Below, in pieces: positions 1-12,425 of a DNA stretch of 64,000 nucleotides. The stretch covers positions 62,001 to 126,000 of the forward strand of contig NZ_CADFEN010000008.1 of the NCBI RefSeq assembly GCF_902833145.1. The letters run 5' to 3'. The notes under the pieces are model-generated. The model was given only the letters and a program-made list of their open reading frames with translations. It searched no databases and was not told where the DNA came from. A program made the position numbers and the translations under genes. Position 1 is the first letter of the stretch, and each line of letters opens with the position of its first letter. Origin of the DNA: Burkholderia sp. BCC0506. Lineage in GTDB: Bacteria > Pseudomonadota > Gammaproteobacteria > Burkholderiales > Burkholderiaceae.

Positions 1-1058
<1,058 letters not shown>

Positions 1059-1145
1059 ACTTGCGCGCGCGTCGGCACGGCGCGCGCGACGAATGATTGA
1101 TTACGGCACACATCACGGCATCAGCCGACACAAAGGAGACACCAC

Positions 1146-2150
1146 ATGAACCGCACGATTCGTCGACATACCCTGCGCGCGCTGCTCGCCGCGCTTTGCA
1201 TCGCACCGCTCGGCATGCAGGGCGCCGCGCACGCCGACGCGCCGCTGAAGATCGGCTTCCTCGTGAAGATGCCCGAGCAGGCGTGGTTCATCAACGAGCA
1301 GAACGCCGCCGCCGCGCTCGGCCAGAAGGAGAATTTCTCGGTCGTGAAGATCGGCACGCCGGACGGCGAGAAGGTGCTGGCCGCGATCGACAACCTCGGC
1401 TCGCAGGGCGCGCAGGGCTTCGTGATCTGCGCGCCGGACGTGCGCCTCGGACCGGCGATCGCCTCGCGCGCGAAGCGCTACAACATGAAGTTCGTGACCG
1501 TCGACGACCAGCTCGTCGATTCGAGCGGCAAGCCGCTGCCGAACGTGCCGCACCTCGGGATGTCGGCGACCAAGATCGGCAACCAGGTCGGCCAGGCGAT
1601 CTCCGACGAAATGAAGCGGCGCGGCTGGAAGCCCGAGGAAGTCGGCGCGCTGCGGATCACGAACTACGAGCTGCCGACCGCGAAGCTGCGCACCGACGGT
1701 GCGACGCAGGCGCTGCTCGCGAACGGCTTCCGCAAGGAGAACATCTTCGACGCGCCGCAGAAGACGACCGACGACGAAGGCGGCTTCAGCGCGGCCGCGC
1801 CGGTGCTCGCGCGCCATCCGAACGTGAAGAAATGGGTGATCTACGCGCTGAACGAGGAAACCGTGCTCGGCGCGGTGCGCGCGACCGAACAGCTGCATAT
1901 CCCGGCGGCCGACGTGATCGGCGTCGGGATCAACGGCGCGGGCGAGGCGTTCGCCGAATTCCAGAAGAAGGAGCCGACCGGCTTCTACGGGACGATCGCG
2001 GTCAGCTCGACGAACCACGGCAAGGACAGCACGCAGAACCTTGTCGACTGGATCCGCAGCGGCAAGGTGCCACCGGCCGACACGCAGACGAGCGGCAAGC
2101 TGATGACGCGCGCGAACTGGCAGGCCGTGCGTGCCGAACTCGGTATCTGA
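1146..2150 (+). CDS. araF: L-arabinose ABC transporter periplasmic binding protein
   Basis: 334 residues. An Arg-rich start and hydrophobic core end in AHADA, a Sec signal peptide of about 30 residues. The mature part begins PLKIGFLVKMPEQAWF and follows the class I sugar-binding fold of AraF throughout (for example VDDQLVDSSGKPLPNVPHLGM and GVGINGAGEAF). It captures L-arabinose in the periplasm and delivers it to the AraGH channel encoded next. An AAAGGAGA ribosome site lies before the ATG. The 87-base gap from the dehydrogenase gene is the largest inside the operon. Confidence 0.95.
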   Translation: MNRTIRRHTLRALLAALCIAPLGMQGAAHADAPLKIGFLVKMPEQAWFINEQNAAAALGQKENFSVVKIGTPDGEKVLAAIDNLGSQGAQGFVICAPDVRLGPAIASRAKRYNMKFVTVDDQLVDSSGKPLPNVPHLGMSATKIGNQVGQAISDEMKRRGWKPEEVGALRITNYELPTAKLRTDGATQALLANGFRKENIFDAPQKTTDDEGGFSAAAPVLARHPNVKKWVIYALNEETVLGAVRATEQLHIPAADVIGVGINGAGEAFAEFQKKEPTGFYGTIAVSSTNHGKDSTQNLVDWIRSGKVPPADTQTSGKLMTRANWQAVRAELGI

Positions 2151-2171
2151 GCGGGGCGAGGCAAGAACGCG

Positions 2172-3719
<1,548 letters not shown>

Positions 3720-3749
3720 CGGCGAGCAGTCAACCGGAAAGCAACTGAT

Positions 3750-4775
3750 ATGAGCCAGGCAATGCAACCCCAACGTACCTCCCCATCCCCGGATGCCGCC
3801 GCCGCGGCCACGCCCGCGCGACCGCGCGGCGGCGTGTGGCAGCTGATCAACCGCTCCGGCATCGTGATGGTGTTTCTCGTGCTGTTCGCGGTGCTGTCGC
3901 TGACCGTGCCGGACTTCCTCACGCCGCGCAACATCCAGGGCCTGCTGCTGTCGGTCACGCTGATCGGCTCGATCGCGGTGACGATGATGTTCGTGCTCGC
4001 GCTCGGCGAAGTCGACCTGTCGGTCGCGTCGATCGTCGCGTTCTCGGGCGTCGTTGCATCGACGCTGATCACCGCGACGCACAGCGTCGTGCTTGGGATC
4101 GCGGCCGGCGTGCTCGCGGGCGGCGCGGTCGGCCTCGTGAACGGCGTGCTGATCGCGCGCTGGCGGATCAACTCGCTGATCGTCACGCTCGCGATGATGG
4201 AAGTCGTGCGCGGGCTCGCGTTCATCACGTCGAACGGCGACGCGGTGATGATCTCCGAGGAGCGCTTCTTCGATCTCGGCGGCGGGTCGTTCCTCGGCAT
4301 CTCGTATCCGATCTGGAGCAACATCGTCGGCTTCGTCGTGTTCGGCTTCCTGCTGCGCAAGACGGTGTTCGGCAAGAACGTGCTGGCCGTCGGCGGCAAC
4401 GGCGAGGCCGCGCTGCTCGCGGGGCTGCCGGTGATGCGCATCAAGATCGCGGTGTTCGTGCTGCAGGGGCTCGTGACCGGCTTTGCCGGCGTGATGCTCG
4501 CGTCGCGGATGAGCCTCGGCGATCCGAAGACGTCGGTCGGCCTCGAACTCGGCGTGATCTCCGCGTGCGTGCTCGGCGGCGTGTCGCTGACGGGCGGCGT
4601 CGCGACGATCTCCGGCGTGCTGGTCGGCGTACTGATCATGGGTTCCGTGCAGGACGCGATGAGCCTGCTGAACGTGCCGACCTTTTACCAATATCTGATA
4701 CGCGGCGGAATTCTGTTGCTCGCGGTGCTGTTCGACCAGTATCGTCGCAACCAGCGGCGCGCGATGAAGATCTGA
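3750..4775 (+). CDS. araH: L-arabinose ABC transporter permease
   Basis: 341 residues. A proline/alanine-rich cytoplasmic N-terminus is followed by about 8-10 hydrophobic segments of the RbsC/AraH (BPD_transp_2) family, including the LGEVDLSVASIVAFSG loop and a GGVSLTGGVATISG motif near the C-terminus. It forms the inner-membrane channel for arabinose with AraG. It begins 30 bases after araG, with a GGAAAG ribosome site before the ATG. Confidence 0.95.
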   Translation: MSQAMQPQRTSPSPDAAAAATPARPRGGVWQLINRSGIVMVFLVLFAVLSLTVPDFLTPRNIQGLLLSVTLIGSIAVTMMFVLALGEVDLSVASIVAFSGVVASTLITATHSVVLGIAAGVLAGGAVGLVNGVLIARWRINSLIVTLAMMEVVRGLAFITSNGDAVMISEERFFDLGGGSFLGISYPIWSNIVGFVVFGFLLRKTVFGKNVLAVGGNGEAALLAGLPVMRIKIAVFVLQGLVTGFAGVMLASRMSLGDPKTSVGLELGVISACVLGGVSLTGGVATISGVLVGVLIMGSVQDAMSLLNVPTFYQYLIRGGILLLAVLFDQYRRNQRRAMKI

Positions 4776-4825
4776 TTTCGACCTCGCGCGGCCGACTGCA
4801 TAGACGACGAATATCGGGAGACGGC

Positions 4826-5728
4826 ATGCAACAGACTCATCCGGGCACGACGGCTGCGCTGCTGGTCGACAGCCGCAACACGCTCGGCGAAGGCGCGACG
4901 TGGTGCGACAGGACGCACGCGCTGTACTGGGTGGACATCGAAGGCGCGCGGCTGTGGCGCTGCCGCGCGGACGGTTCGGACCTCACGCAGTGGGCGATGC
5001 CCGAACGGCTCGCATGCTTCGCGCTGACCGACGATCCGGACGTGCTGCTCGTCGGGCTCGCGACCCATCTCGCGTTTTTCGACCTGCGTAGCGGCGCGTT
5101 CACGCGGATCGTCGACGTCGAGCCCGAGCTGCCGACGCGGCTGAACGACGGGCGCTGCGACGGGGCCGGCGCGTTCGTGTTCGGGATGAAGGACGAAGGC
5201 GGCGAGCCGCCGCGCGCGATCGGCGGCTTCTACCGGCTCAACCCCGATCTCACGCTCGAACGGCTTGCGTTGCCGGCGGCTGCGATCGCGAACAGCATCG
5301 GGTTCTCGCCGGACGGCACGAAGATGTACTTCTGCGATTCGCTGGTGCGCGAGATTTTCGTGTGCGATTACCGTGCGGGCGGCAGCGTGGCCAACGTACG
5401 GCCGTTTGCGCGGCTGACGGATGCGGACGGCGACCCGGACGGTTCGATCGTCGATCGCGACGGCGGGCTGTGGAATGCGCAGTGGGGCGGCCGGCGGGTG
5501 GTGCGTTATGGGCTGGACGGGGTCGAGACGGATCGCGTCGAAGTGCCGACCGCGCAGCCGAGTTGCGTCGCGCTCGATGGTGAGGGGCGGGTGTATGTGA
5601 CCAGTGCGCGTGTTGACCTGAGCGACGATGCATTGGCGAGCGACGCGCACGCAGGCGGTGTGTTCGTCGCGCAGACGCGTTACGCGGGGCTGCCGACCGC
5701 GCGGTTCGCGGGGACACCGCGCGGCTGA
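4826..5728 (+). CDS. L-arabinolactonase (SMP-30/gluconolactonase family)
   Basis: 300 residues from the ATG at 4826, which has a GGGAG ribosome site; the frame stays open far upstream, but that part is only an overlap with araH. The six-bladed propeller signature is clear: NTLGEGATW (metal-binding Glu), RLNDGRCDGAG, ANSIGFSPDG and DPDGSIVDRDGGLW. Family members hydrolyse sugar lactones using a divalent metal. Here it would open L-arabino-gamma-lactone produced by the dehydrogenase at the head of the operon. It is the last gene of the arabinose operon. Confidence 0.9.
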   Translation: MQQTHPGTTAALLVDSRNTLGEGATWCDRTHALYWVDIEGARLWRCRADGSDLTQWAMPERLACFALTDDPDVLLVGLATHLAFFDLRSGAFTRIVDVEPELPTRLNDGRCDGAGAFVFGMKDEGGEPPRAIGGFYRLNPDLTLERLALPAAAIANSIGFSPDGTKMYFCDSLVREIFVCDYRAGGSVANVRPFARLTDADGDPDGSIVDRDGGLWNAQWGGRRVVRYGLDGVETDRVEVPTAQPSCVALDGEGRVYVTSARVDLSDDALASDAHAGGVFVAQTRYAGLPTARFAGTPRG

Positions 5729-5906
5729 TCGCGCGGTCGCATCCGGGTTCCCGTCCATGGGATCGCGCTGACGCGGCGGGTTTCGCGGTCGGGTCCGCGA
5801 TCCGCCGCGCATGCGCGAGCGCGCGGCGGCCGACGCTCTTGTCGAACACGCGGCTTCTCTCCCCACCTGCTGGTAAGATGGCCCGCAATTCCATCCAGCA
5901 CGCGCC

Positions 5907-6419
5907 ATGAGTTCCACCCCGACCAAGCCCGCGAGCCCGAAGCACCCCGCGAAGACCTCCGCGAAAGCCACCCGCGCACCAGGCGACAAGCCGAAAGCGC
6001 GCGTGCAACAGCGCCTGACCTACGTGATCGGCGGCCTCGACCGGCTGCTGCGCCGTCACATGACCGACGCGCTCGCGCCGCTCGGCATCACGCTCGCGCA
6101 ATACACGGCGCTGTCGGTGCTCGAGGCGCGCGGCGCATCGTCGAACGCGCAGTTGGCCGAACGCTCGTGGATCACGCCGCAATCGGCGAACGAGGTGATG
6201 AGCGTGATGGCCGCCCGCGGTTTCGTCACGCGCGAAGCCGACCCGTCGCACGGCCGCATCATCCTGCTGACGCTGACCGACGCGGGCGCGGCGATGCTGC
6301 GCGAATGCGAAGCCGTGCTGCGTCCGCTCGAGGCCCGCATGCTCGGCGACATCTCCGCCGACGACGCCGCGCACGTGCAGCGCGCGCTCGAACTGTTCTC
6401 GCGCAACCTGCGCGGCTGA
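5907..6419 (+). CDS. MarR-family regulator of the hydroxycinnamate genes
   Basis: 170 residues. A Lys/Ala/Pro-rich N-terminal tail of about 35 residues precedes a MarR winged-helix domain (LAQYTALSVLEARG; SNAQLAERSWITPQSANEVMSVMAARGFVTREADPSHGRIILLTLTDAG, with the wing at the DPSHGR turn). It lies 231 bases upstream of the HCHL gene on the same strand. MarR proteins called FerC, FerR or CouR commonly repress ferulate/coumarate genes and are released by the CoA thioester. The perfect inverted repeat at 6562-6582 is the likely operator. The effector is inferred, not seen. Confidence 0.85.
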   Translation: MSSTPTKPASPKHPAKTSAKATRAPGDKPKARVQQRLTYVIGGLDRLLRRHMTDALAPLGITLAQYTALSVLEARGASSNAQLAERSWITPQSANEVMSVMAARGFVTREADPSHGRIILLTLTDAGAAMLRECEAVLRPLEARMLGDISADDAAHVQRALELFSRNLRG

Positions 6420-6439
6420 CCCCTTCCCGAACCTGCACG

Positions 6440-6461
6440 ACGCGGGCCCCGCGGCCCGCGT
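6440..6461 (+). terminator. Possible hairpin after the MarR gene
   Basis: A 9-bp perfect stem (ACGCGGGCC/GGCCCGCGT) with a 4-base loop lies 20 bases after the MarR stop codon. It has no real T-run, so it may be only a weak or Rho-assisted terminator that separates the MarR gene from the HCHL operon. Confidence 0.35.
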
Positions 6462-6561
6462 TCGCCGTGCACGCGCCGTCGCCGATCGCCTGACCGTTCC
6501 CTGATTTCGTCGCCTCCATCGCGTTCCGCTTCGGGTTTACACCGGCGCTCGTGCCGCTTGC

Positions 6562-6582
6562 AATATCAGGTAGCCTGATATT
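6562..6582. promoter_or_regulatory. Operator-like inverted repeat upstream of the HCHL operon
   Basis: AATATCAGG-TAG-CCTGATATT is a perfect 9-3-9 inverted repeat, 68 bases before the HCHL start codon. Its core, ATCAGG-N3-CCTGAT, recurs at 11031-11045 in front of the aromatic-acid transporter gene. Size, symmetry and position fit a MarR-dimer operator for the regulator at 5907-6419. Confidence 0.75.
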
Positions 6583-6650
6583 AAATGAAGTCGTCCGCAG
6601 CACGCATGCTGCGCACCGAATCGCACTGGAAACGAACGACAGGAACAGAC

Positions 6651-7481
6651 ATGAGCAAGTACGACAACCGCTGGCAGACCGTTGAAGTGAAAGTGGAGGC
6701 CGGCATCGCGTGGGTCACGCTGAACCGCCCCGAGAAGCGCAATGCGATGAGCCCGACGCTGAACCAGGAGATGCTGCAGGTGCTCGACGCGGTCGAGTTC
6801 GACGACGAGGCGAAGGTGCTGGTGCTGACCGGCGCGGGCGCCGCGTGGACGGCCGGCATGGATCTGAAGGAATATTTCCGCGAGATCGACGGCGGCTCCG
6901 ACGCGCTGCAGGAAAAGGTGCGCCGCGACGCATCGGAATGGCAGTGGCGCCGCCTGCGGATGTACAACAAGCCGACCATCGCGATGGTGAACGGCTGGTG
7001 CTTCGGCGGCGGGTTCTCGCCGCTCGTCGCGTGCGATCTCGCGATCGCGGCGGACGAAGCGGTGTTCGGGCTGTCGGAGATCAACTGGGGCATCCCGCCG
7101 GGCAACCTCGTCAGCAAGGCGATGGCGGATACCGTCGGGCACCGCCGCGCGCTGCACTACATCATGACCGGCGACACGTTCACCGGCGTCGAGGCGGCGG
7201 AGATGGGCCTCGTGAACAGCAGCGTGCCGCTCGCCGGGCTGCGCGACGCGACGATCGCGCTCGCCGCGCGGCTGATGGACAAGAACCCGGTCGTGCTGCG
7301 CGCGGCGAAGCACGGCTTCAAGCGCTCGCGCGAGCTCACGTGGGAGCAGTGCGAGGATTACCTGTATGCGAAGCTCGACCAGGCGCAGCTGCGCGACCCG
7401 GAGCGCGGCCGCGAGCAGGGGCTGAAGCAGTTCCTCGACGACAAGACGATCAAGCCGGGCTTGCAGGCATACAAGCGCTGA
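6651..7481 (+). CDS. ech: p-Hydroxycinnamoyl-CoA hydratase/lyase (HCHL)
   Basis: 276 residues from the ATG at 6651, exactly the length of Pseudomonas HCHL. It is a crotonase fold with the residues known to matter in HCHL at the same numbers: Ser123 (CFGGGFSPL), Glu143 (LSEINWGIPPG) and Tyr239. It converts feruloyl-CoA or coumaroyl-CoA to vanillin or 4-hydroxybenzaldehyde plus acetyl-CoA in the cytoplasm. It heads a run with vanillin dehydrogenase and feruloyl-CoA synthetase. The frame could extend to 6585, but that would overlap the operator, and 6651 gives the family N-terminus. Confidence 0.95.
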   Translation: MSKYDNRWQTVEVKVEAGIAWVTLNRPEKRNAMSPTLNQEMLQVLDAVEFDDEAKVLVLTGAGAAWTAGMDLKEYFREIDGGSDALQEKVRRDASEWQWRRLRMYNKPTIAMVNGWCFGGGFSPLVACDLAIAADEAVFGLSEINWGIPPGNLVSKAMADTVGHRRALHYIMTGDTFTGVEAAEMGLVNSSVPLAGLRDATIALAARLMDKNPVVLRAAKHGFKRSRELTWEQCEDYLYAKLDQAQLRDPERGREQGLKQFLDDKTIKPGLQAYKR

Positions 7482-7552
7482 TACAAGCGCCGACGCAGCC
7501 GCCGGCGCGACCGCCGGCGTAATCGCAAGAGACAGGCAAGGCAGGAGACGAC

Positions 7553-9001
7553 ATGACCGACAGACGGATGCTGATCGGCGGCGAGTGGTGCACCGCCCGC
7601 GACAGCCGCACCTTCGACCGCATCAACCCCGCGACGGGCGCGCTCGCGTCGCGCGCGCCGGCGGCCGGTACCGCCGACGCCGACGCGGCGATCGAGGCCG
7701 CGCACCGCGCATTCCCCGCCTGGGCGGCGCTCGCGCCGACCGAGCGGCGCCGCCGGCTGCTGAAGGCGGCCGACCTGATGGACGCACGCATCGACGCGTT
7801 CATCGAAACCGGCGTGGCCGAAACCGGCGCGACGCCCGGCTGGCTCGGCTTCAACGTGACGCTCGCGGCGAACATGCTGCGCGAGGCCGCGGCGATGACG
7901 ACGCAGATCGACGGCGACGTGATCCCGTCCGATGTGCCGGGCAATCTCGCGCTCGCGATGCGCGTGCCGTGCGGCGTGGTGCTCGGCATCGCGCCGTGGA
8001 ACGCGCCGGTGATCCTCGGCACGCGTGCGCTCGCGATGCCGCTCGCGTGCGGCAACACGGTCGTGCTGAAGGCATCCGAGGCGTGCCCGGGCGTGCACGC
8101 GCTGATCGGCGCGGTGCTGGACGAAGCCGGGCTCGGCGCGGGCGTGGTGAACGTGATCACGCACGCGGCGGCCGATGCGCCGGAACTCGTCGAGCGAATG
8201 ATCGCGCATCCGCACGTGAAGCGGATCAACTTCACCGGGTCGACGCACGTCGGCCGCATCATCGCGCGCCACGCGGCCGCGCATCTGAAACCCGTGCTGC
8301 TCGAACTCGGCGGCAAGGCGCCGGTGCTGGTGCTCGACGACGCCGATGTCGACGCGGCCGTCGACGCGATCGCGTTCGGCGCATTCTTCAACCAGGGGCA
8401 GATCTGCATGTCGACCGAACGCGTGATCGCCGCGCGGCCGATTGCCGATGCGCTTGTCGAACGGCTGACGGCGAAGGCGCGCACGCTGATCGCCGGCGAT
8501 CCGCAGGCCGGTCACGCGCTCGGCACGATGGTCGATGCGGCCGCCGCCGCGCGCGCGGCGTCGCTCGTCGAGGATGCGCGTGCGCATGGTGCGCAACTGC
8601 CGCTCGGTTGCCGTGTGGAAGGCGCGACGATGCAGCCCGCGATCGTCGACGGCGTCACGCGCGACATGCGGCTCTATCGCGAGGAATCGTTCGCGCCGGT
8701 CGTCGCGATCCTGCGCGCGGACAGCGACGACGAAGCGGTCGCGCTCGCGAACGACAGCGAGTTCGGGCTGTCGGCGAGCGTGTTCAGCCGCGACGTCGCA
8801 CGCGCGATGGCGCTCGCGCGGCGGATCGAATCGGGCATCTGTCACATCAACGGGCCGACCGTGCACGACGAAGCGCAGATGCCGTTCGGCGGCACGAAGG
8901 CGAGCGGCTACGGCCGCTTCGGCAGCCGCGCGTCGATCGCCGAATTCACCGAGCTGCGCTGGATCACCGTGCAGACCACGCCGCGTCACTACCCGATATG
9001 A
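7553..9001 (+). CDS. vdh: Vanillin dehydrogenase (aldehyde dehydrogenase family)
   Basis: 482 residues, an NAD(P)+-dependent aldehyde dehydrogenase. The cofactor region includes APWNAPVILGTRALAMPLACGN and FTGSTHVG. The general base is Glu251 (LLELGGKAP) and the nucleophile Cys285 (NQGQICMSTER). Placed between HCHL and feruloyl-CoA synthetase, it should oxidise vanillin or 4-hydroxybenzaldehyde to the acid. Salicylaldehyde-type dehydrogenases have a similar sequence, so the specificity rests mainly on context. A GGCAGGAGA ribosome site precedes the ATG, and its stop overlaps the next start (ATGA). Confidence 0.9.
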   Translation: MTDRRMLIGGEWCTARDSRTFDRINPATGALASRAPAAGTADADAAIEAAHRAFPAWAALAPTERRRRLLKAADLMDARIDAFIETGVAETGATPGWLGFNVTLAANMLREAAAMTTQIDGDVIPSDVPGNLALAMRVPCGVVLGIAPWNAPVILGTRALAMPLACGNTVVLKASEACPGVHALIGAVLDEAGLGAGVVNVITHAAADAPELVERMIAHPHVKRINFTGSTHVGRIIARHAAAHLKPVLLELGGKAPVLVLDDADVDAAVDAIAFGAFFNQGQICMSTERVIAARPIADALVERLTAKARTLIAGDPQAGHALGTMVDAAAAARAASLVEDARAHGAQLPLGCRVEGATMQPAIVDGVTRDMRLYREESFAPVVAILRADSDDEAVALANDSEFGLSASVFSRDVARAMALARRIESGICHINGPTVHDEAQMPFGGTKASGYGRFGSRASIAEFTELRWITVQTTPRHYPI

Positions 9002-10914
9002 GCGAGCCGACGATGAATGTAGCGACGCCCGCCAGCAGCCCGGTGAACGACACGCGCGGCGTGCGCTATCGCGCGGCCGCCGTCGCGGTCGGCGCGGCCG
9101 AGATTCGCCGCACGGACGACGGCACCTGGTATCTGCGCTCGCGCGAACCGCTCGGCGATTACCCGACACGCATCACCGACTGCCTGGTGCGCGGCGCGCA
9201 AGTGCATCCGGACCGCGTGCTGGCCGCGCGGCGCGGCGCCGACGGCCGCTGGATCGAGATCACCTACGCGCAGATGCTCGAACGCGCCCGCGCGCTCGGC
9301 CAGGGGCTCGTCGATCTCGGGCTGTCGGCCGAGCGCCCGCTCGCGGTGCTGTCCGGCAACGATCTCGAGCATCTGCAGATGATGTTCGCGGCGATGCTGG
9401 CCGGCGTGCCGTACTCGCCGATCTCGCCCGCGTATTCGCTGGTGTCGACCGACTACGGCAAGCTGCGTCATACGCTCGGCGTGCTGCGGCCGGGCGCGGT
9501 GTTCGTCGCGGAACGCGCGCCGTTCGCGCGTGCGCTCGACGCGACGCTGCCGGCCGATGCGGCGCTGATCGTCGCTCGCGATGCGGACGTCGATGCCGCG
9601 GGCCGCGCGGTGCCGCTGTCGCGCCTCGTCGCCACCGTCCCGCGCACGATCGACGCGATCCACGACGCGGTCGGCCCCGATCATCTCGCGAAGATCCTGT
9701 TCACGTCCGGTTCGACGAAGCTGCCGAAGGCCGTGCCGACCACGCACCGGATGCTGTGCAGCAATCAGCAGATGCTGCGCCAGACGATGCCGGAGCTCAC
9801 GCGCGAGCCGCCGGTGCTGGTCGACTGGCTGCCGTGGAATCACACGTTCGGCGGCAGTCACAACCTCGGCATCGCGCTGTACAACGGCGGCACGCTGTAC
9901 ATCGACGACGGCCGCCCGATGCCCGGCCGCTTCGACGAAACGGTGCGCAACCTGCGCGAGATCGCGCCGACGATCTACTTCAACGTGCCGAAGGGCTGGG
10001 AAGAGCTGACCGCCGCGCTCGAGCGCGACGCCGAACTGCGCGACACGTTCTTCTCGCGCGTGAAGCTGTATTTCTTCGGCGGCGCGGGGCTGTCGCAGGC
10101 CGCATGGGACCGGCTCGACCGCGTGACCGAAGCGCATTGCGGCGAGCGCATCCGGATCATGGCCGGCCTCGGGATGACGGAGGCGTCGCCGTCGTGCCTG
10201 TTCACGACGGGGCCGCTGATGCGCGCCGGCTACATTGGGCTGCCCGCGCCGGGCTGCGACGCGAAGCTCGTGCCGTGCGGCGGCAAGCACGAACTGCGCT
10301 TCAAGGGGCCGAACGTGATGCGCGGCTACTGGCACGCGGACGTCGATCCGCGCGACGTGTTCGACGAAGAGGGCTATTACCGCAGCGGCGACGCCGGCGT
10401 GTTTGCCGATCCGGAGCGGCCGGAGCTCGGGCTGATGTTCGACGGGCGGTTGACCGAGGATTTCAAGCTGAGCAGCGGCACGTTCGTCAGCGTCGGGCCG
10501 TTGCGCGCGAACGCGGTGTCGACGGGCGCGCCGTACGTGCAGGACGTGGTCGTCACCGGCATCGATCGCGACGACATCGGCTTGCTGGTGTTTCCGCGTG
10601 TCGACGCATGCCGTACGCTGGCGGGGCTCGCCGCCGATGCATCGGTGACCGACGTGCTGCGCGCGCCGGCCGTGCGCGCGGCGTTCGCGGCGTGGCTGGC
10701 CGCGCTGAACCGGAACGCGAGCGGCGGTTCGACGTTCGTCGCGCGGATCCGGCTGATCGACACGCCGCCGTCGCTCGATCTCGGCGAAGTGACCGACAAG
10801 GGTTCGCTGAACCAGGCGGCCGTTCAGAAGCATCGCGCGGCGACGATCGATGCGCTGTACGACCCGGCGCGGCGCGATCCCGACGTGATTTACGCGGACG
10901 GCGCGTCGAAGTAG
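8998..10914 (+). CDS. fcs: Feruloyl-CoA synthetase
   Basis: 638 residues of the ANL acyl/aryl-CoA synthetase superfamily. AMP-binding motifs run in order: [15 protein letters not shown] (P-loop), [26 protein letters not shown] and YYRSGDAG, with a C-terminal Lys in [10 protein letters not shown]. The size and the [10 protein letters not shown] region are typical of feruloyl-CoA synthetases. It activates ferulate, p-coumarate or caffeate with ATP and CoA, giving the HCHL substrate. The ATG at 8998 overlaps the vdh stop by four bases, which indicates translational coupling. Confidence 0.93.
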   Translation: MSEPTMNVATPASSPVNDTRGVRYRAAAVAVGAAEIRRTDDGTWYLRSREPLGDYPTRITDCLVRGAQVHPDRVLAARRGADGRWIEITYAQMLERARALGQGLVDLGLSAERPLAVLSGNDLEHLQMMFAAMLAGVPYSPISPAYSLVSTDYGKLRHTLGVLRPGAVFVAERAPFARALDATLPADAALIVARDADVDAAGRAVPLSRLVATVPRTIDAIHDAVGPDHLAKILFTSGSTKLPKAVPTTHRMLCSNQQMLRQTMPELTREPPVLVDWLPWNHTFGGSHNLGIALYNGGTLYIDDGRPMPGRFDETVRNLREIAPTIYFNVPKGWEELTAALERDAELRDTFFSRVKLYFFGGAGLSQAAWDRLDRVTEAHCGERIRIMAGLGMTEASPSCLFTTGPLMRAGYIGLPAPGCDAKLVPCGGKHELRFKGPNVMRGYWHADVDPRDVFDEEGYYRSGDAGVFADPERPELGLMFDGRLTEDFKLSSGTFVSVGPLRANAVSTGAPYVQDVVVTGIDRDDIGLLVFPRVDACRTLAGLAADASVTDVLRAPAVRAAFAAWLAALNRNASGGSTFVARIRLIDTPPSLDLGEVTDKGSLNQAAVQKHRAATIDALYDPARRDPDVIYADGASK

Positions 10915-11030
10915 CAACCGGCGGCAGGCAGCACCAAGCAGCAAGCATCACGCAGCACGCATCACGCAGCACAAAGCAGGCACAACGACCGGCCGGCCAC
11001 GACACCGGCGGGCATTCTTGCGGCCAGTGA

Positions 11031-11045
11031 ATCAGGTTGCCTGAT
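11031..11045. promoter_or_regulatory. Second copy of the ATCAGG-N3-CCTGAT operator
   Basis: ATCAGG-TTG-CCTGAT is a perfect 6-3-6 inverted repeat, 109 bases before the MFS start codon. It matches the core of the 9-3-9 repeat at 6562-6582. It probably places the transporter-porin-esterase transcript under the same MarR repressor and marks a second promoter inside the cluster. Confidence 0.7.
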
Positions 11046-11153
11046 AAAGGCGGCGATTCATGCGACACCTCGCGCGCCGAACCGCCACTGGCCGGCGGCG
11101 GCGCGCGGCGGCCGTTGCTGGGCCGACCGACTACAAGACATGGGACTGGAGAC

Positions 11154-12359
11154 ATGAACACTTACGTTGCCGAAAAATCCACGGTCGCGACCACGCTCGC
11201 GCTGTGTTTCGCGATCGCCCTCCTCGAAGGGCTCGACCTGCAGTCGGTCGGCGTCGCCGCGCCGCGGATGGCGCGCGAATTCGGGCTGTCCGTATCGCAG
11301 ATGGGCATCGCGTTCAGCGCGGGCACGTTCGGGCTGCTGCCGGGCGCGATGCTCGGCGGGCGGCTCGCCGACCGGATCGGCCGCAAGCGCGTGCTGATCG
11401 CATCGGTCGTGCTGTTCGGGCTGCTGTCGATCGCGACCGCGCAGGTCTCGACGTTCGCGATGCTCGTCGTCGTGCGCGTGCTGACCGGCATCGGTCTGGG
11501 CGGCGCGATGCCGAACCTGATCGCGCTGTCGTCCGAAGCGGTCGAGCCGCGCTCGCGCAGCAGCGCGGTCGCGACGATGTACTGCGGGATCCCGTTCGGC
11601 GGCGTGATCGCGTCGCTGATCGGCGTGCTGCTCGCCGGCGACACCGAATGGCGGCACATCTTCTACGTCGGCGGCGTGGGGCCGCTGCTGCTCGTGCCGC
11701 TGCTGGTGTGGTTCCTGCCGGAATCGCGCGCGTACCTCGACGTCGCCGGCACGCAGGCCGCGCGCGCCAGCGTCGCTCGCACGCTGTTCGGCGACGGTCG
11801 CACGACGTCGACGGTCGCGCTGTGGGTCAGCTACTTCTGCACGCTGATCGTCCTGTACTTCCTGCTGAACTGGCTGCCGTCGCTGATGGCATCGCGCGGG
11901 CTCGATCGCGCGCACGTCGGCCTCGTGCAGATCGCGTTCAACGTCGGCGCCGGGCTCGGCGCGCTCGGCATCGGCGCGGCGCTCGACCGGATGCGCGCGT
12001 CGCGCGTGGTCGGCGGCATGTACGTCGGGATCGTGCTGTCGCTCGCCGCGCTCGCGGCCGCGCCCGGCTTCGCGTCGCTCGCGACGGCCGCGTTCGCGGC
12101 CGGGATGTTCGTCGTCGGCGGGCAGTCGGTGCTGTATGCGCTCGCCGCGATCTACTACCCGACCGCGATGCGCGGCACCGGCGTCGGCGCGGCGGTGGCC
12201 GTCGGCCGGCTCGGCTCCGTCGTCGGGCCGCTCGCGGCCGCGACGCTGCTCGCCGCGGGCCGCAGCGCGCCCGTCGTGATCGGCGCCAGTATTCCCGTCA
12301 CGCTCGTCGCGGCCTTCGCTGCATTCGTGCTGATTCGCCGTCCGCAAGCCGGCGACTGA
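11154..12359 (+). CDS. Aromatic acid:H+ symporter (MFS, MhpT-like)
   Basis: 401 residues from the ATG at 11154. About 12 membrane segments follow the AAHS pattern: LLEGLDLQSVGVAAPRMA in helix 1, and the loop 2-3 signature GGRLADRIGRKRVLI. It is close in style to MhpT, the 3-hydroxyphenylpropionate importer. In this cluster it most likely brings ferulate or other hydroxycinnamates across the inner membrane. The ATG follows ACTGGAGAC. An upstream in-frame extension to 11037 would overlap the operator region and is unlikely. Confidence 0.88.
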   Translation: MNTYVAEKSTVATTLALCFAIALLEGLDLQSVGVAAPRMAREFGLSVSQMGIAFSAGTFGLLPGAMLGGRLADRIGRKRVLIASVVLFGLLSIATAQVSTFAMLVVVRVLTGIGLGGAMPNLIALSSEAVEPRSRSSAVATMYCGIPFGGVIASLIGVLLAGDTEWRHIFYVGGVGPLLLVPLLVWFLPESRAYLDVAGTQAARASVARTLFGDGRTTSTVALWVSYFCTLIVLYFLLNWLPSLMASRGLDRAHVGLVQIAFNVGAGLGALGIGAALDRMRASRVVGGMYVGIVLSLAALAAAPGFASLATAAFAAGMFVVGGQSVLYALAAIYYPTAMRGTGVGAAVAVGRLGSVVGPLAAATLLAAGRSAPVVIGASIPVTLVAAFAAFVLIRRPQAGD

Positions 12360-12425
12360 CGTTTCGTTTTTTTCAATGCGCGCCGTCAGAGCGCGCGATT
12401 CAACACGGTCTGGAGACGCAACGAA

